A stretch of 64,000 bases of DNA, taken from the NCBI RefSeq assembly GCF_022808935.1, contig NZ_JAKZFR010000004.1, positions 124,001-188,000 of the forward strand, given 5' to 3'. The notes beneath the pieces are model-generated. The model had not been told where the DNA came from and made no database searches. It saw only the letters and a list, made by a program, of their open reading frames with translations. Position numbers and translations under genes: made by a program. Below, one piece after another: positions 28,234 through 37,067 of this stretch (the stretch's first letter is position 1; each line of letters begins with the position of its first letter). This DNA is from Geothrix sp. SG200. Lineage in GTDB: Bacteria > Acidobacteriota > Holophagae > Holophagales > Holophagaceae.

Positions 28234-29844
28234 ATGACCAAGTACGTGTTCGTCACCGGCGGTGTGCTGTCGAGCCTGGGCAAGGGGATCGCGGCGGCTT
28301 CGCTCGGCGCGTTGCTGGAGGCCCGGGGGCTGAAAGTGACGCTCATGAAGATGGACCCCTACCTCAACGTGGACCCGGGCACCATGTCGCCCTTCCAGCA
28401 CGGCGAGGTCTTCGTGACCGACGACGGCGCGGAGACGGATCTGGACCTGGGCCACTACGAGCGCTTCACCTCGGTGCCCACCACGCAGAACCACACCATC
28501 ACGACGGGCCGGATCTACAACACGGTGATCCAGAAGGAGCGCCGAGGCGACTACCTGGGCAAGACCGTGCAGGTGATCCCCCACATCACCGACGAGATCA
28601 AGGGGGTGATGAAGAAGGTCGCCAAGGACATGGACGTGGTGATCATCGAGATCGGCGGCACGGTGGGCGACATCGAGAGCCAGCCCTTCCTGGAGGCCAT
28701 CCGGCAGTTCAAGCTGGAGGTGGGCCTGGATTCCCAGATGAAGGCCAACGCCCTCAACATGCACCTCACCTACGTGCCCTTCATCAAGGCCGCGGGCGAG
28801 CTGAAGTCGAAGCCGACCCAGCACAGCGTGAAGGAGCTTCGGGCGCTGGGGATCCAGCCGGACGTCCTGCTCTGCCGCGCGGAGCAGGACATCCCCCGCG
28901 ACCTGAAGGACAAGATCGCCCTGTTCTGCTCCGTGACGCCGGATGCCGTGTTCAGCTGCCGGGACGCGCACTCCATCTACGAGGTGCCCCTGAACCTGCA
29001 CCTGGAGGGCCTGGACGCCAAGGTCGCCGCCCTGCTGGGCCTCGGCGAGAAGGAGCCGGACCTGAGCGCCTGGCAGAACCTCCTCCAGCGCATCCGCAAC
29101 CCCAAGGGCAGCGTCCGCATCGGCATCGTGGGCAAGTACGTGGAGTTCAAGGAGAGCTACAAGAGCCTCATCGAGGCTCTCCACCACGCCGGCTACGGCC
29201 TGGAGACCCATGTGGACCTCAAGTGGATCGAAGCCGAGGAGCTGGAGACCCAGGATCCGGCGGCCTTCCTCCAGGACTGCCACGGCATCCTCGTGCCTGG
29301 CGGCTTCGGCGTGCGTGGCACCCGCGGCATGATCAAGTCCATCCAGTACGCCCGTGAGCACAAGATCCCCTTCTTCGGCATCTGCCTGGGCATGCAGATG
29401 GCGTCGGTGGAGTTCGCGCGGAACGTGGCCGGGCTGGAGGGCGCCGACTCCACCGAGTTCGACGACGCGCCCAAGCACCGCGTGATCTTCAAGCTGCGCG
29501 AGCTGGTGGACGTGGAGGAGCTGGGCGGAACCATGCGCCTGGGCGCCTATCCCTGCCGCCTCACACCGGACAGCCAGGCCGCGAAGGCCTATGGCAGCAC
29601 GGAGATCAGCGAGCGCCACCGGCACCGGTACGAGTTCAACCACGAGTACCGGAAGGTTCTGGAGGACAAGGGCCTCCGCTTCACGGGCATGAGCCCCGAC
29701 GGTGTCTTCGTGGAGATCGTGGAAGTGAAGGACCATCCCTACTTCCTGGCCTGCCAGTTCCATCCCGAGTTCAAGAGCCGCCCGCTGAATCCCCATCCGC
29801 TCTTCACCGCCTTCGTGAAGGCGAGCGCCGCGGCTCGCAGCTGA
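28234..29844 (+). CDS. pyrG: CTP synthase
   Basis: 536 residues. N-terminal synthetase domain (1-265): [16 protein letters not shown] at the start and [15 protein letters not shown] near residue 143. C-terminal glutamine amidotransferase (about 290-536): nucleophile Cys in GICLGMQMA, with His and Glu in CQFHPEF. Makes CTP from UTP, ATP and glutamine. The start at 28234 follows CAGGAG. Ends at a bidirectional terminator shared with gltA. Confidence 0.97.
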   Translation: MTKYVFVTGGVLSSLGKGIAAASLGALLEARGLKVTLMKMDPYLNVDPGTMSPFQHGEVFVTDDGAETDLDLGHYERFTSVPTTQNHTITTGRIYNTVIQKERRGDYLGKTVQVIPHITDEIKGVMKKVAKDMDVVIIEIGGTVGDIESQPFLEAIRQFKLEVGLDSQMKANALNMHLTYVPFIKAAGELKSKPTQHSVKELRALGIQPDVLLCRAEQDIPRDLKDKIALFCSVTPDAVFSCRDAHSIYEVPLNLHLEGLDAKVAALLGLGEKEPDLSAWQNLLQRIRNPKGSVRIGIVGKYVEFKESYKSLIEALHHAGYGLETHVDLKWIEAEELETQDPAAFLQDCHGILVPGGFGVRGTRGMIKSIQYAREHKIPFFGICLGMQMASVEFARNVAGLEGADSTEFDDAPKHRVIFKLRELVDVEELGGTMRLGAYPCRLTPDSQAAKAYGSTEISERHRHRYEFNHEYRKVLEDKGLRFTGMSPDGVFVEIVEVKDHPYFLACQFHPEFKSRPLNPHPLFTAFVKASAAARS

Positions 29845-29861
29845 CCTTCCCCCGAACAGGG

Positions 29862-29889
29862 AAAGGGCGGGCCAGATGGCCCGCCCTTT
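29862..29889. terminator. Bidirectional terminator between pyrG and gltA
   Basis: AAAGGGCGGGCC (29862-29873) and GGCCCGCCCTTT (29878-29889) form a perfect 12-base stem around AGAT. A-rich and T-rich flanks let it work for both convergent genes. Confidence 0.9.
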
Positions 29890-29909
29890 CTGTTTCTGGG
29901 CGCTGGCAG

Positions 29910-31220
29910 CTACTTCCGTCCGCCCTTGGCTGCCCAATCCTCGAGCATGTCGGTGGTGACAGACTTGGGTCGCTCCAGGGCATAGCCGAGGGCGCGGTCC
30001 CAGGTGATGTTGGCCAGCACGCCCAGGGCGCGGCCCACGCCGAAGAGCACGGTGTAGAAATCGTACTCCTTGAGGCCGTAGTACCACTGGATCACGCCGC
30101 TCTGCGCGTCCACGTTGGGCCAGGGGTTCTTGGTCTTGCCCTGCTCCGTGAGCACGCCGGGGGCCACCTTGTAGATCATGTTGACCAGCTTGAAGAGCGG
30201 GTCGTTGGGCAGGTGGTTGAGGCAGAACTCCATCTGGGCGGTGTAGCGCGGGTCGGTCTTGCGCAGCACGGCGTGGCCGTAGCCGGGGATGACGTGGCCG
30301 CTGTTCAGTGTGTCCCACAGGGCCTGCTTGACGTTCTCTTCCGTGGGCTCGGCGCCGTTGAGCTTCTTCTGGAAGCCCATGATCCAGTCGAGCACTTCCT
30401 GGTTGGCCAGGCCGTGGAGGGGGCCGGCCAGGCCGTTCAGGCCGGCGCTGAAGCTGTAGTAGGCGTCGGAGAGGGCGGAGGCCACGAGGTGGGTGGTGTG
30501 GGCGCTGACGTTGCCGCTCTCGTGGTCGCTGTGGAGGATGAAGTACATCCGGGCCACGTCGTCGTAGGGCTTGGCGATGCCCATCATGTGCGCGAAGTTG
30601 GCGCCCATGTCGAGGCCGGCCTTCGGGGCGATGATGTCGCCGTTCTTGTACTTCCAGCGGTAGATGAAGGCCGCGATCTCGGGCAGGCGGGCCACGAGGT
30701 TGCTGGCGTCCTCGTACATCGCGTCCCAGTAGTCGGTCTTCTTCGTCTCGTGGTACTTCGCGGCGAACTGGCTCTCCTTCTGCATGGCCAGCACGGCGGT
30801 GGACAGCATGGCCATCGGGTGGCTGTCCTTGGGCATGGCCTTCAGGATGTCGAAGACGTAGGCCGGCACTTTGGCGCGGCTCTGGAAGTCGGCCAGCACC
30901 TCGTCGGCCTCGGCCTGGGTGGGGATCTCGCCGGTGAGCAGGAAGTACCAGAAGGACTCCACCGTCGGGTACTCGCCGCCCTTGGCCTTCGGCAGCGCCG
31001 CGAAGGTCTCGGGGATGTTCTTCCCGCGGAACCGGATGCCCTCCTGGGGATCCAGGTACGAGATGTCGGTCACGAGGCAGCGGACGTCCCGCGCGCCGCC
31101 GATGCACTGGTCGATGGTCACCTCGTCGATGACCACTTTCCCGTGTTCCTTCACCAGGGCGGCAGTACGGGGGCGATGCTCCTGGATCTTTTCCAGCAGG
31201 CGGGTTTTCAGGCGTGACAT
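29910..31220 (-). CDS. gltA: Citrate synthase, eukaryote-like type
   Basis: 436 residues from ATG 31220, preceded by GGAG 6 bases upstream; an ATG at 31232 has no ribosome site. Condenses acetyl-CoA and oxaloacetate. It resembles mitochondrial citrate synthases more than the E. coli hexameric type: HSDHESGNVSAHTTHLV, catalytic His in GPLHGLANQEVL, GYGHAVLRKTDPRY, and YALERPKSVTT near the C-terminus. Such enzymes are described for Geobacteraceae. Allosteric NADH sites of the E. coli type are not evident. Monocistronic, convergent with pyrG. Confidence 0.95.
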   Translation of the reverse strand: MSRLKTRLLEKIQEHRPRTAALVKEHGKVVIDEVTIDQCIGGARDVRCLVTDISYLDPQEGIRFRGKNIPETFAALPKAKGGEYPTVESFWYFLLTGEIPTQAEADEVLADFQSRAKVPAYVFDILKAMPKDSHPMAMLSTAVLAMQKESQFAAKYHETKKTDYWDAMYEDASNLVARLPEIAAFIYRWKYKNGDIIAPKAGLDMGANFAHMMGIAKPYDDVARMYFILHSDHESGNVSAHTTHLVASALSDAYYSFSAGLNGLAGPLHGLANQEVLDWIMGFQKKLNGAEPTEENVKQALWDTLNSGHVIPGYGHAVLRKTDPRYTAQMEFCLNHLPNDPLFKLVNMIYKVAPGVLTEQGKTKNPWPNVDAQSGVIQWYYGLKEYDFYTVLFGVGRALGVLANITWDRALGYALERPKSVTTDMLEDWAAKGGRK

Positions 31221-31286
31221 GGCTGACTCCATGAAGAAGAGCGGTGGAAGGGGCGCGTTAGGAAGGAACGGGGGGGAATCATCATC

Positions 31287-31316
31287 ATGGCATCATCTAT
31301 CGCGTCGCGATGCCAT
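31287..31316. promoter_or_regulatory. Inverted repeat upstream of gltA
   Basis: ATGGCATC (31287-31294) and GATGCCAT (31309-31316) with 14 bases between, in the ~180-base region between the divergent gltA and DUF3187-type genes. It could be an operator for either gene; no known regulator box is recognised. Confidence 0.35.
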
Positions 31317-31397
31317 TCTTTAATGACCATCAGGGAATGAATCTAGCACCATTCCTGTCCACAGGATCGAGTATGTATGGAGTGCGGGAGGGATGCC

Positions 31398-32363
31398 GTG
31401 ACCTTCGTCAAGCCGGGAGTGTTGATTATTTCAATGGTGGCTTTGGGTCTGGGCGCCCAGGAGACGCCTCGGCCCAACCGAGTGGCCTGGTTCGAAGGAT
31501 TCCCGGAGCCCCTGCCGGAGGGGATGAACGAGCTGGCGCTGGAGGCGACCAGCCAGATGCTGCGTCCGGACTTGGAGCATAGCGCCGATGGTCGCACCTG
31601 GGCACGCCTGGATGGCGAGGAGTGGCAGCTGACCTGGGACTGGGCCACGAGGGTGGGGGCCTCGCGGATCAACATCCGGACCCGCGTGGCCTCTCGATCT
31701 GGCGGCATCGCAGATCAGGCCATCACGAACTGGCACACCCTCCTGAACCTGCCCCAGGGCGGACGGGAAGACGCACCGAAGAACCGCCTGGTCTACCACC
31801 TGGAGCGGGACGGGCGCGTGATCGGCGACCTGACCCGGCCGGGCGTGGCCCTGATGGATCTGGATGTGGCATGGGTGCGTCCCTTCGGCACCGCGGACGC
31901 GGGCGGGCGCATCGGCGCGTCGCTCCAGCTGCCCACGGGCAGGCAGTCCGACTTCTCCGGCAGCGGCGGCACCGATGGTCTCGTGGGGGCGGCGGCGTGG
32001 AAGCGCCTGGGTCGCATCAAGCTCTTCGGCCAGGCGGAGCGCGTGATGCTGGGGCTTCCCCGGCACAGCCCGCTGCGGGAGGTCATGGACCACACCTCCT
32101 TCAACCGGGCCTGGGCCACGGTGGCCTGGCTGGGGCAGGGCCGGGGCCTCATCGATGGCCTTGGCCTTGAGGTCAGCGTGGGCTACGCCGGCAGTCCGTA
32201 CCGCACGGGCCTGGCCCGGCTGGACCGGGCGGGGTGGCAGCAGCACTGGGCCCTCCGCCACACACGGCTGCCCCGCTGGCGCTTCGGATTCAGCGAAGAG
32301 GCCGGCACCTTCACGGCTCCGGACATCTCCGCCTACGTGGCCTACCGCTTCGACGGGAGCTGA
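31398..32363 (+). CDS. Outer-membrane DUF3187-like protein
   Basis: 321 residues from GTG 31398, chosen because GGAGGG precedes it; an ATG at 31377 is possible. The signal peptide ends near LGLGAQE. The mature protein opens with NRVAWFEGFPEPLPEGMNEL and contains many alternating-hydrophobicity strands ending in AYVAYRFDGS, as in outer-membrane beta-barrels. This resembles DUF3187, whose role is unknown. Followed 37 bases later by lysS, but a shared transcript is uncertain. Confidence 0.65.
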   Translation: MTFVKPGVLIISMVALGLGAQETPRPNRVAWFEGFPEPLPEGMNELALEATSQMLRPDLEHSADGRTWARLDGEEWQLTWDWATRVGASRINIRTRVASRSGGIADQAITNWHTLLNLPQGGREDAPKNRLVYHLERDGRVIGDLTRPGVALMDLDVAWVRPFGTADAGGRIGASLQLPTGRQSDFSGSGGTDGLVGAAAWKRLGRIKLFGQAERVMLGLPRHSPLREVMDHTSFNRAWATVAWLGQGRGLIDGLGLEVSVGYAGSPYRTGLARLDRAGWQQHWALRHTRLPRWRFGFSEEAGTFTAPDISAYVAYRFDGS

Positions 32364-32400
32364 CCTGCCTGTAAACTAGATGATTCGTGCCGGAGCTCCC

Positions 32401-33912
32401 ATGCAGCCCAACCAGTACCGCGACATCCGCCTTGAGAAGCTCGACAAGCTCAAGGCTCTGGGACTGGACGTCTGGCCGCGGAAGGCGAAGCGCACCCACG
32501 GGATCTCCCAGCTTGCGGAGGCCTATGCGGATGCGGAGGCCTGGCCCAACGAGAAGCTCGAGGGCCTGGGGATGACCGTGTCGGTCATGGGGCGCGTGCT
32601 CACCATTCGGGAGATGGGCAAGAGCGTCTTCGCGCACCTCACCGAGAACGGCGAGAAGCTCCAGGCCTTCTTCCGCAAGGACGACGTGGCGGAGCCCGGC
32701 TGGGACGTGCTGAAGCTCCTCGACATGGGCGACTTCGTCAGCGTCACGGGCCCGCTCATGCGCACCAAGACCGGCGAGCTGAGCGTGCGGGTGAAGGAGG
32801 TCCAGTTCCTCAGCAAGGCCCTGCTGCCCCTGCCCGAGAAGTGGCACGGCCTCCAGGACAAGGAGCAGCGCTACCGCCAGCGGTACCTTGACCTCATCTC
32901 CAACGGCGACGTGCTGAAGACCTTCCAGACCCGGTCTCGCATCGTGAGCGGCATCCGGCGCTTCATGGAGGGCCAGGGCTACCTGGAGGTCGAGACGCCC
33001 ATGATGCAGCCCATCCCGGGCGGCGCCACGGCCCGGCCCTTCATCACGCACCACAACGCCCTGGACATGTCGCTCTACCTCCGCATCGCCCCGGAACTGT
33101 ACCTGAAGCGGCTCATCGTCGGCGGCTTCGAGAAGGTCTTCGAGATCAACCGCAACTTCCGCAACGAAGGCCTCAGCGTCCGCCACAATCCCGAGTTCAC
33201 GATGATGGAGTTCTACGCCGCGGGCCAGGATCTCCGCGACATGATGGCCCTCACGGAGGACCTGATCTCGGGCCTGGCGCGGGACGTCATGGGCGCCGAG
33301 ACACTCCCCTGGGGCGAGCAGCCCATCTCGTACGCCAAGCCCTTCCGGCGCCTGACCCTGAAAGACGCCATCGCGGAATACGGCCACGTCGACCGGCACC
33401 TCCTGGAGGACGGCGACAGCGTCCGCGCCCTGGCAAAGGCTGTCCACATCGAGGACACCGCCACCAAGACGGTAGGAACCTTGCTAGGCGACCTCTTCGA
33501 GCACCACGCGGAGAAGCAGCTCGTCCAGCCCACGTTCATCACGGACTACCCCATCGAGCTGTCGCCCCTCACCAAGACGCTCGAAGGCGACGACCGCTTC
33601 GTGGACCGCTTCGAGCTCTTCGTGGGCGGCATGGAGCTGGCCAACGCCTATTCCGAGCTGAACGACCCCATCGACCAGATGGGCCGCTTCCAGGCCCAGA
33701 TGGCCGAGCGGGATGCCGGCAATGACGAGGCCATGCTGCTCGACATGGACTTCGTCACCAGCCTGGAGCACGGCTTCCCCCCCACCGGCGGCGAGGGCAT
33801 CGGCATCGATCGCCTGGTGATGCTCCTGACCAACAGCGCCAGCATCCGCGATGTCATCCTCTTCCCCCTCATGCGGCCGACGAAGCCCTCGGAGAGCGAG
33901 GAAAAGGAATAA
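32401..33912 (+). CDS. lysS: Lysyl-tRNA synthetase (class II)
   Basis: 503 residues from ATG 32401 (GGAG just upstream), not the ATG at 32380. OB-fold anticodon domain (about 55-160), then the class II core: motif 1 near YLEVETPMMQPIPGGA, motif 2 as INRNFRNEGLSVRHNPEFTM, and motif 3 as GEGIGIDRLVMLLTN. Attaches lysine to tRNA-Lys. Typical length for bacterial LysS. Followed by a CTCTGCG-type palindromic repeat. Confidence 0.96.
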   Translation: MQPNQYRDIRLEKLDKLKALGLDVWPRKAKRTHGISQLAEAYADAEAWPNEKLEGLGMTVSVMGRVLTIREMGKSVFAHLTENGEKLQAFFRKDDVAEPGWDVLKLLDMGDFVSVTGPLMRTKTGELSVRVKEVQFLSKALLPLPEKWHGLQDKEQRYRQRYLDLISNGDVLKTFQTRSRIVSGIRRFMEGQGYLEVETPMMQPIPGGATARPFITHHNALDMSLYLRIAPELYLKRLIVGGFEKVFEINRNFRNEGLSVRHNPEFTMMEFYAAGQDLRDMMALTEDLISGLARDVMGAETLPWGEQPISYAKPFRRLTLKDAIAEYGHVDRHLLEDGDSVRALAKAVHIEDTATKTVGTLLGDLFEHHAEKQLVQPTFITDYPIELSPLTKTLEGDDRFVDRFELFVGGMELANAYSELNDPIDQMGRFQAQMAERDAGNDEAMLLDMDFVTSLEHGFPPTGGEGIGIDRLVMLLTNSASIRDVILFPLMRPTKPSESEEKE

Positions 33913-33920
33913 TCGCCAGC

Positions 33921-33965
33921 CGCAGAGAAGGCCCGCTTTTCTCTGCGCCCTCTGCGATCTCTGCG
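33921..33965. repeat. CTCTGCG palindromic repeat after lysS
   Basis: CGCAGAGAA (33921-33929) pairs with TTCTCTGCG (33939-33947). CTCTGCG then recurs at 33941, 33950 and 33959, a 9-base period. It may serve as the lysS terminator. Confidence 0.7.
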
Positions 33966-34055
33966 GTTAGGCAGGGGCTTATCCGATCCCCTTCCGATGT
34001 GACCGAATCTGGCTTCACTCGCTGCCATACTTGAAAACCTTGATTGGAGGCTCCC

Positions 34056-35183
34056 ATGGCCGTCCCGATGCTTGAGCTTGCCCCGCAGAATGCCGCCGTG
34101 AAGGCGAAGGTGCTGGAGGGGCTCTCGGGCCTCATCGACCGTTCCTCGTTCATCCTGGGCGAGAACGTGAAGGGCCTGGAGGCCGAGATCTCCGCCTACG
34201 CCGGCGCCGCCCACGCCGTCGCCATGTCCAGCGGCACGGACGCCCTGCTGGCGGCCCTCATGGCCCTGGGCATCGGCCATGGCGACGAGGTGATCGTCCC
34301 CAGCTTCACCTTCTTCGCCTCGGCGGGCGTGGTCTCGCGCCTGGGCGCCAAGCCCGTCTTCATCGACCTGGATCCGGCCACCTTCAACGCCACGGGCGCC
34401 CTGGTGGAAGCCGCCATCACGCCCCGCACCAAGGCCATCATGCCCGTGCACCTCTTCGGCCAGCTGGCGGAGATGCCCGCCATCATGGCCGTGGCGAAGA
34501 AGCACGGCATTCCGGTGCTGGAGGATGCCTGCCAGAGCCTGGGCGCCAAGGGCTGGGGCAAGTCCGCGGGCCAGTTCGGCGACATGACCGCCTACAGCTT
34601 CTATCCCACCAAGAACCTCGGCGCCTTCGGTGACGCGGGCATGACCGCGATCCGCGACGACGCGACCCTGGGCGCGCGCGTGCGGCGCATCCGCGTCCAC
34701 GGCATGGAGCCGGTCTACATGCACCACGAGGTGGGCATGAACGGTCGCATGGATGAGTTCCAGGCCCTGGTGCTCCGCGCCAAGCTGCCCATGCTCGACG
34801 GCTGGCACGAGGGGCGCCGGAAGCACGCCGCCTGGTACCTGGAGCGCATGAAGGGCCTGACCGCCGACGAGGCCGTGCTGCCCCGCGAGGTGGTCCCCGA
34901 CGGCCGCCATATCTACAACCAGTTCACCATCCGGGTGAAGGGCGGCAAGCGCGACGCCCTCCAGGCCCACCTCAAGGAGCGGGGCATCGGCAGCGCCATC
35001 TACTATCCCATCTGCCTCCACGAGCAGCCCTGCTTCAAGGACCTCGGCTACAAGACCGGCCAGCTGCCCGAGTCCGAACTCGCCGCCAAGGAAGTGCTCA
35101 GCCTTCCCGTCTACCCCGAGATGACGGCGGCCATGCTCGAAGAGACGGCGACGGCGATCCTGGCCTTCTTCGGCAAGAAGTAG
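34056..35183 (+). CDS. DegT/DnrJ/EryC1/StrS family aminotransferase
   Basis: 375 residues from ATG 34056 (GGAGG at 34046-34050). A PLP enzyme of the sugar aminotransferase family: FILGENVKGLE near the N-terminus, SSGTDALLAALMALGIG, PSFTFFASAG, and the PLP Lys in SFYPTKNLGAFGD. Members transfer an amino group to nucleotide-linked ketosugars for surface polysaccharides (for example WecE, FdtB). The exact sugar is unknown; no neighbouring sugar genes help. Monocistronic. Confidence 0.9.
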   Translation: MAVPMLELAPQNAAVKAKVLEGLSGLIDRSSFILGENVKGLEAEISAYAGAAHAVAMSSGTDALLAALMALGIGHGDEVIVPSFTFFASAGVVSRLGAKPVFIDLDPATFNATGALVEAAITPRTKAIMPVHLFGQLAEMPAIMAVAKKHGIPVLEDACQSLGAKGWGKSAGQFGDMTAYSFYPTKNLGAFGDAGMTAIRDDATLGARVRRIRVHGMEPVYMHHEVGMNGRMDEFQALVLRAKLPMLDGWHEGRRKHAAWYLERMKGLTADEAVLPREVVPDGRHIYNQFTIRVKGGKRDALQAHLKERGIGSAIYYPICLHEQPCFKDLGYKTGQLPESELAAKEVLSLPVYPEMTAAMLEETATAILAFFGKK

Positions 35184-35195
35184 CCTCCCGGGGGT

Positions 35196-35579
35196 TCAGG
35201 CCCCCGACCCCCCGTCGGCCGTGACTGTCTCCACCCAGGCGGCCAGCGCCTCGCGGGTGGCGGGGGGCACGTCCTGGAACTGCAGGCCCATCCCCACCTG
35301 CTCCTCCGTCTGGCCGCTGGCGGAGTACCCCAGCATGTAGGCCACGGTCGCCGTGATGGGTTGCTTGGGGAGGTCGGGATGGCCGAGCACCAGGCCGTCG
35401 AGGGTGGTCCCCGGCAGGAAGAAGCGGGCGGTCCGTCCCGGGACGAGGGCAAAGCAGCCACCCGCGCTCAGGTTCATGATGCGGACTTCACGGAAATCGT
35501 AGCCATTCAGGCTGAACGAGATGGTGAATTCAGGGCCGGTGACGACGCGGGCCTCACGGCGGTGATCCTGGCTGTTCAT
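35196..35579 (-). CDS. PilZ-domain protein
   Basis: 127 residues from ATG 35579. A stand-alone PilZ domain: RREARV near residue 6 (RxxxR motif) and NLSAGGC near residue 37 (N/DxSxxG motif), the two motifs that bind cyclic di-GMP. Probably a soluble effector for pili, motility or exopolysaccharide. Ends 13 bases from the convergent DegT gene. No partner is adjacent. A longer upstream start (to 35666) is possible but lacks the motif-based justification. Confidence 0.85.
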   Translation of the reverse strand: MNSQDHRREARVVTGPEFTISFSLNGYDFREVRIMNLSAGGCFALVPGRTARFFLPGTTLDGLVLGHPDLPKQPITATVAYMLGYSASGQTEEQVGMGLQFQDVPPATREALAAWVETVTADGGSGA

Positions 35580-35611
35580 GAACGGAGCCCCCTCGATCCG
35601 GAAATCCCTGG

Positions 35612-35640
35612 TTGGGTATCGGACGATCCGTGGATAAACT
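35612..35640 (+). promoter_or_regulatory. Possible promoter of rplI
   Basis: TTGGGT (35612-35617), 17-base spacer, TAAACT (35635-35640). The match is moderate. It would give a ~150-base leader to rplI that contains a GGGTTC...GAACCC hairpin. Confidence 0.4.
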
Positions 35641-35796
35641 GGACTTTCTGATCGGCCTGAACCCACCGGGGGACAGGGCGGGTTCCTGGGAACCCGGCCC
35701 TGACGGCGCAGGACGCCGTCTCACCCAAGCGGGGACAACGCGGGCAAGCAGCGCTGGCCGGACCCTCCATCCACCCATTCTATTCCTGGAGTTCCC

Positions 35797-36246
35797 ATGG
35801 AAATCCTCCTCATCGAGAACGTGCCCAGCCTCGGCGCCCGTGGCGACGTCGTGAACGTCAAGGACGGCTACGCCCGTAATTTCCTGCTGCCGCGCAAGAT
35901 GGCCCTGCCCGTCACCGCCGGGAACAAGCGCCAGATCGAGCTCGAGAAGATCCGCGCCGAGAAGCTCCGCGCCAAGGAACTGGCCGATGCCAAGAGCCTG
36001 GCCGAGAAGCTCGAGGCCGTGAGCCTCGCCGTGGCCAAGAAGGCCGGCGAGAACGGCCACCTCTTCGGTTCCGTCACCAATGCCGATGTCGCCGAGCTCT
36101 TCAAGGGCAAGGGCTTCACCCTGGATCGCCGCGACATCACCGTGCCCCACATCAAGGATGCCGGCACCTATACCGTGGATGTCCGCCTCTACAGCGGCGT
36201 GCACGCCAAGGTCAGCCTCGAAGTCACCGCCACCGCGGCCGAGTAG
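35797..36246 (+). CDS. rplI: 50S ribosomal protein L9
   Basis: 149 residues, standard L9 length. N-terminal domain with GARGDVVNVKDGYARNFLLPR (the L9 signature), a long charged helix (about residues 45-80), and a C-terminal domain with GHLFGSVTNADVAE. Binds 23S rRNA at the base of the L1 stalk. The start is preceded by CCTGGAG. The usual rpsF/rpsR neighbours are absent; an HU gene follows after 110 bases. Confidence 0.96.
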   Translation: MEILLIENVPSLGARGDVVNVKDGYARNFLLPRKMALPVTAGNKRQIELEKIRAEKLRAKELADAKSLAEKLEAVSLAVAKKAGENGHLFGSVTNADVAELFKGKGFTLDRRDITVPHIKDAGTYTVDVRLYSGVHAKVSLEVTATAAE

Positions 36247-36356
36247 GCCCGCCCACGACCCATCCCCCCACCCGGCCGGCTCCTCGCGGAGGCGCTGGTC
36301 CTGCCGGGATTCCGCGCCGTCGGATCCCGCCACACCCCATCCCAAGGAGTCCATCC

Positions 36357-36656
36357 ATGGCGAAGACCACTGCCAAGCCTGAAACCCTCGGCATCGCCGA
36401 ACTCGCCGCCACCCTGGCGGAGGCCCAGGACCTCTCCAAGGCCCGCGCCAAGGCGATTCTCGACGGCGTCCGCGACCACATCGTGGAGACCCTGCTCTCC
36501 GGCCAGCGCGTCAACCTCTTCGGCCTCGGCACCTTCGAAGTGCGCGCCACCAAGGAGAAGATGGGCCGCAACCCCAAGACCGGCGAAAGCATCCAGATCC
36601 CCGCCGGCCGGAAAGTCGTCTTCAAGACGGCCAAGGGGTTGAAGGATCAGATGTAA
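36357..36656 (+). CDS. HU family DNA-binding protein
   Basis: 99 residues, slightly longer than the 90 of HU through an N-terminal extension (MAKTTAKPETLG). The helical dimer region and the DNA-bending arm with GRNPKTGESIQIPAG are clear. Nucleoid protein that bends DNA without sequence specificity. Preceded by CAAGGAG. Its last 30 coding bases (36627-36656) and its terminator both recur downstream (36841-36870 and 36948-36973). Confidence 0.93.
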   Translation: MAKTTAKPETLGIAELAATLAEAQDLSKARAKAILDGVRDHIVETLLSGQRVNLFGLGTFEVRATKEKMGRNPKTGESIQIPAGRKVVFKTAKGLKDQM

Positions 36657-36675
36657 TCACCGGTAGAGAACGGTG

Positions 36676-36706
36676 CAGAAGGCCGCCGCAAGGCGGCCTT
36701 CGTCGA
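36676..36706 (+). terminator. Terminator of the HU gene (copy 1)
   Basis: AAGGCCGCC, GCAA loop, GGCGGCCTT, 19 bases past the stop. The 26-base core at 36676-36701 is identical to that at 36948-36973. The downstream tract is only weakly T-rich. Confidence 0.75.
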
Positions 36707-36947
36707 ATAAGAGAGACGACCTTGCGGCCGTGCAAGGACGTCTTCACCATCCGACCGAAGCATCGCGGAGGGAGGATAGGGCCGCATCGGCACAGCCGAT
36801 GGCGGGGGCAAAGCCCCGAGGGCCGGAGGCCCGAGCCAGGACGGCGAAGGGGCTGAAGGACCAGATGTAACCGACCGCCGGGTGACGGAGAACGAGCCAG
36901 TGGCGCGTTCGGAGTCGGGACCCGGCGAGGAGGTTATGCCACAGACA
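36702..36947 (+). repeat. Structured insert between two HU-gene 3' ends
   Basis: Holds a chain of hairpins: CATCGGC/GCCGATG (36785-36801), GGGGC/GCCCC (36805-36817) and GGGCC/GGCCC (36820-36832). Then a second copy of the HU 3' end follows at 36841-36870, matching 27 of 30 bases; the three differences are synonymous. Seventy-seven more bases lead to the second terminator. A 65-residue frame here (36673-36870) ends in the HU tail TAKGLKDQM but is otherwise featureless and is not called as a gene. With 36948-37067, this is the whole 411-base gap. Confidence 0.8.
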
Positions 36948-36978
36948 CAGAAGGCCGCCGCAAGGCGGCCTTCTTCTT
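36948..36978 (+). terminator. Terminator copy 2 of the HU region
   Basis: The identical 26-base hairpin core CAGAAGGCC...GGCCTTC as copy 1, here followed by TTCTT, a better T tract. Confidence 0.8.
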
Positions 36979-37018
36979 GATGAAGAGCCCTTCTGCTGCC
37001 AGCGAAGCAGGCAGCCCT

Positions 37019-37045
37019 GCGCCAAACCGCATCGCGGTTTGGCGC
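37019..37045. repeat. Perfect 12-base-stem palindrome before the esterase gene
   Basis: GCGCCAAACCGC (37019-37030), ATC loop, GCGGTTTGGCGC (37034-37045). No T run. Lies 22 bases before the esterase start and could influence its translation. Confidence 0.75.
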
Positions 37046-37067
37046 CCTCCGAGCGCATGATCAGGTG

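Noticed and set aside
28171-31107. A 978-codon minus-strand open frame across pyrG and gltA
   Set aside because: It reads through two clear genes in the wrong frame and through their bidirectional terminator; no domain is recognisable.
36673-36870. Small gene ending in the HU tail TAKGLKDQM
   Set aside because: Its body is the translation of hairpin repeats and has no ribosome site; the ending is explained by duplication of the HU 3' end.
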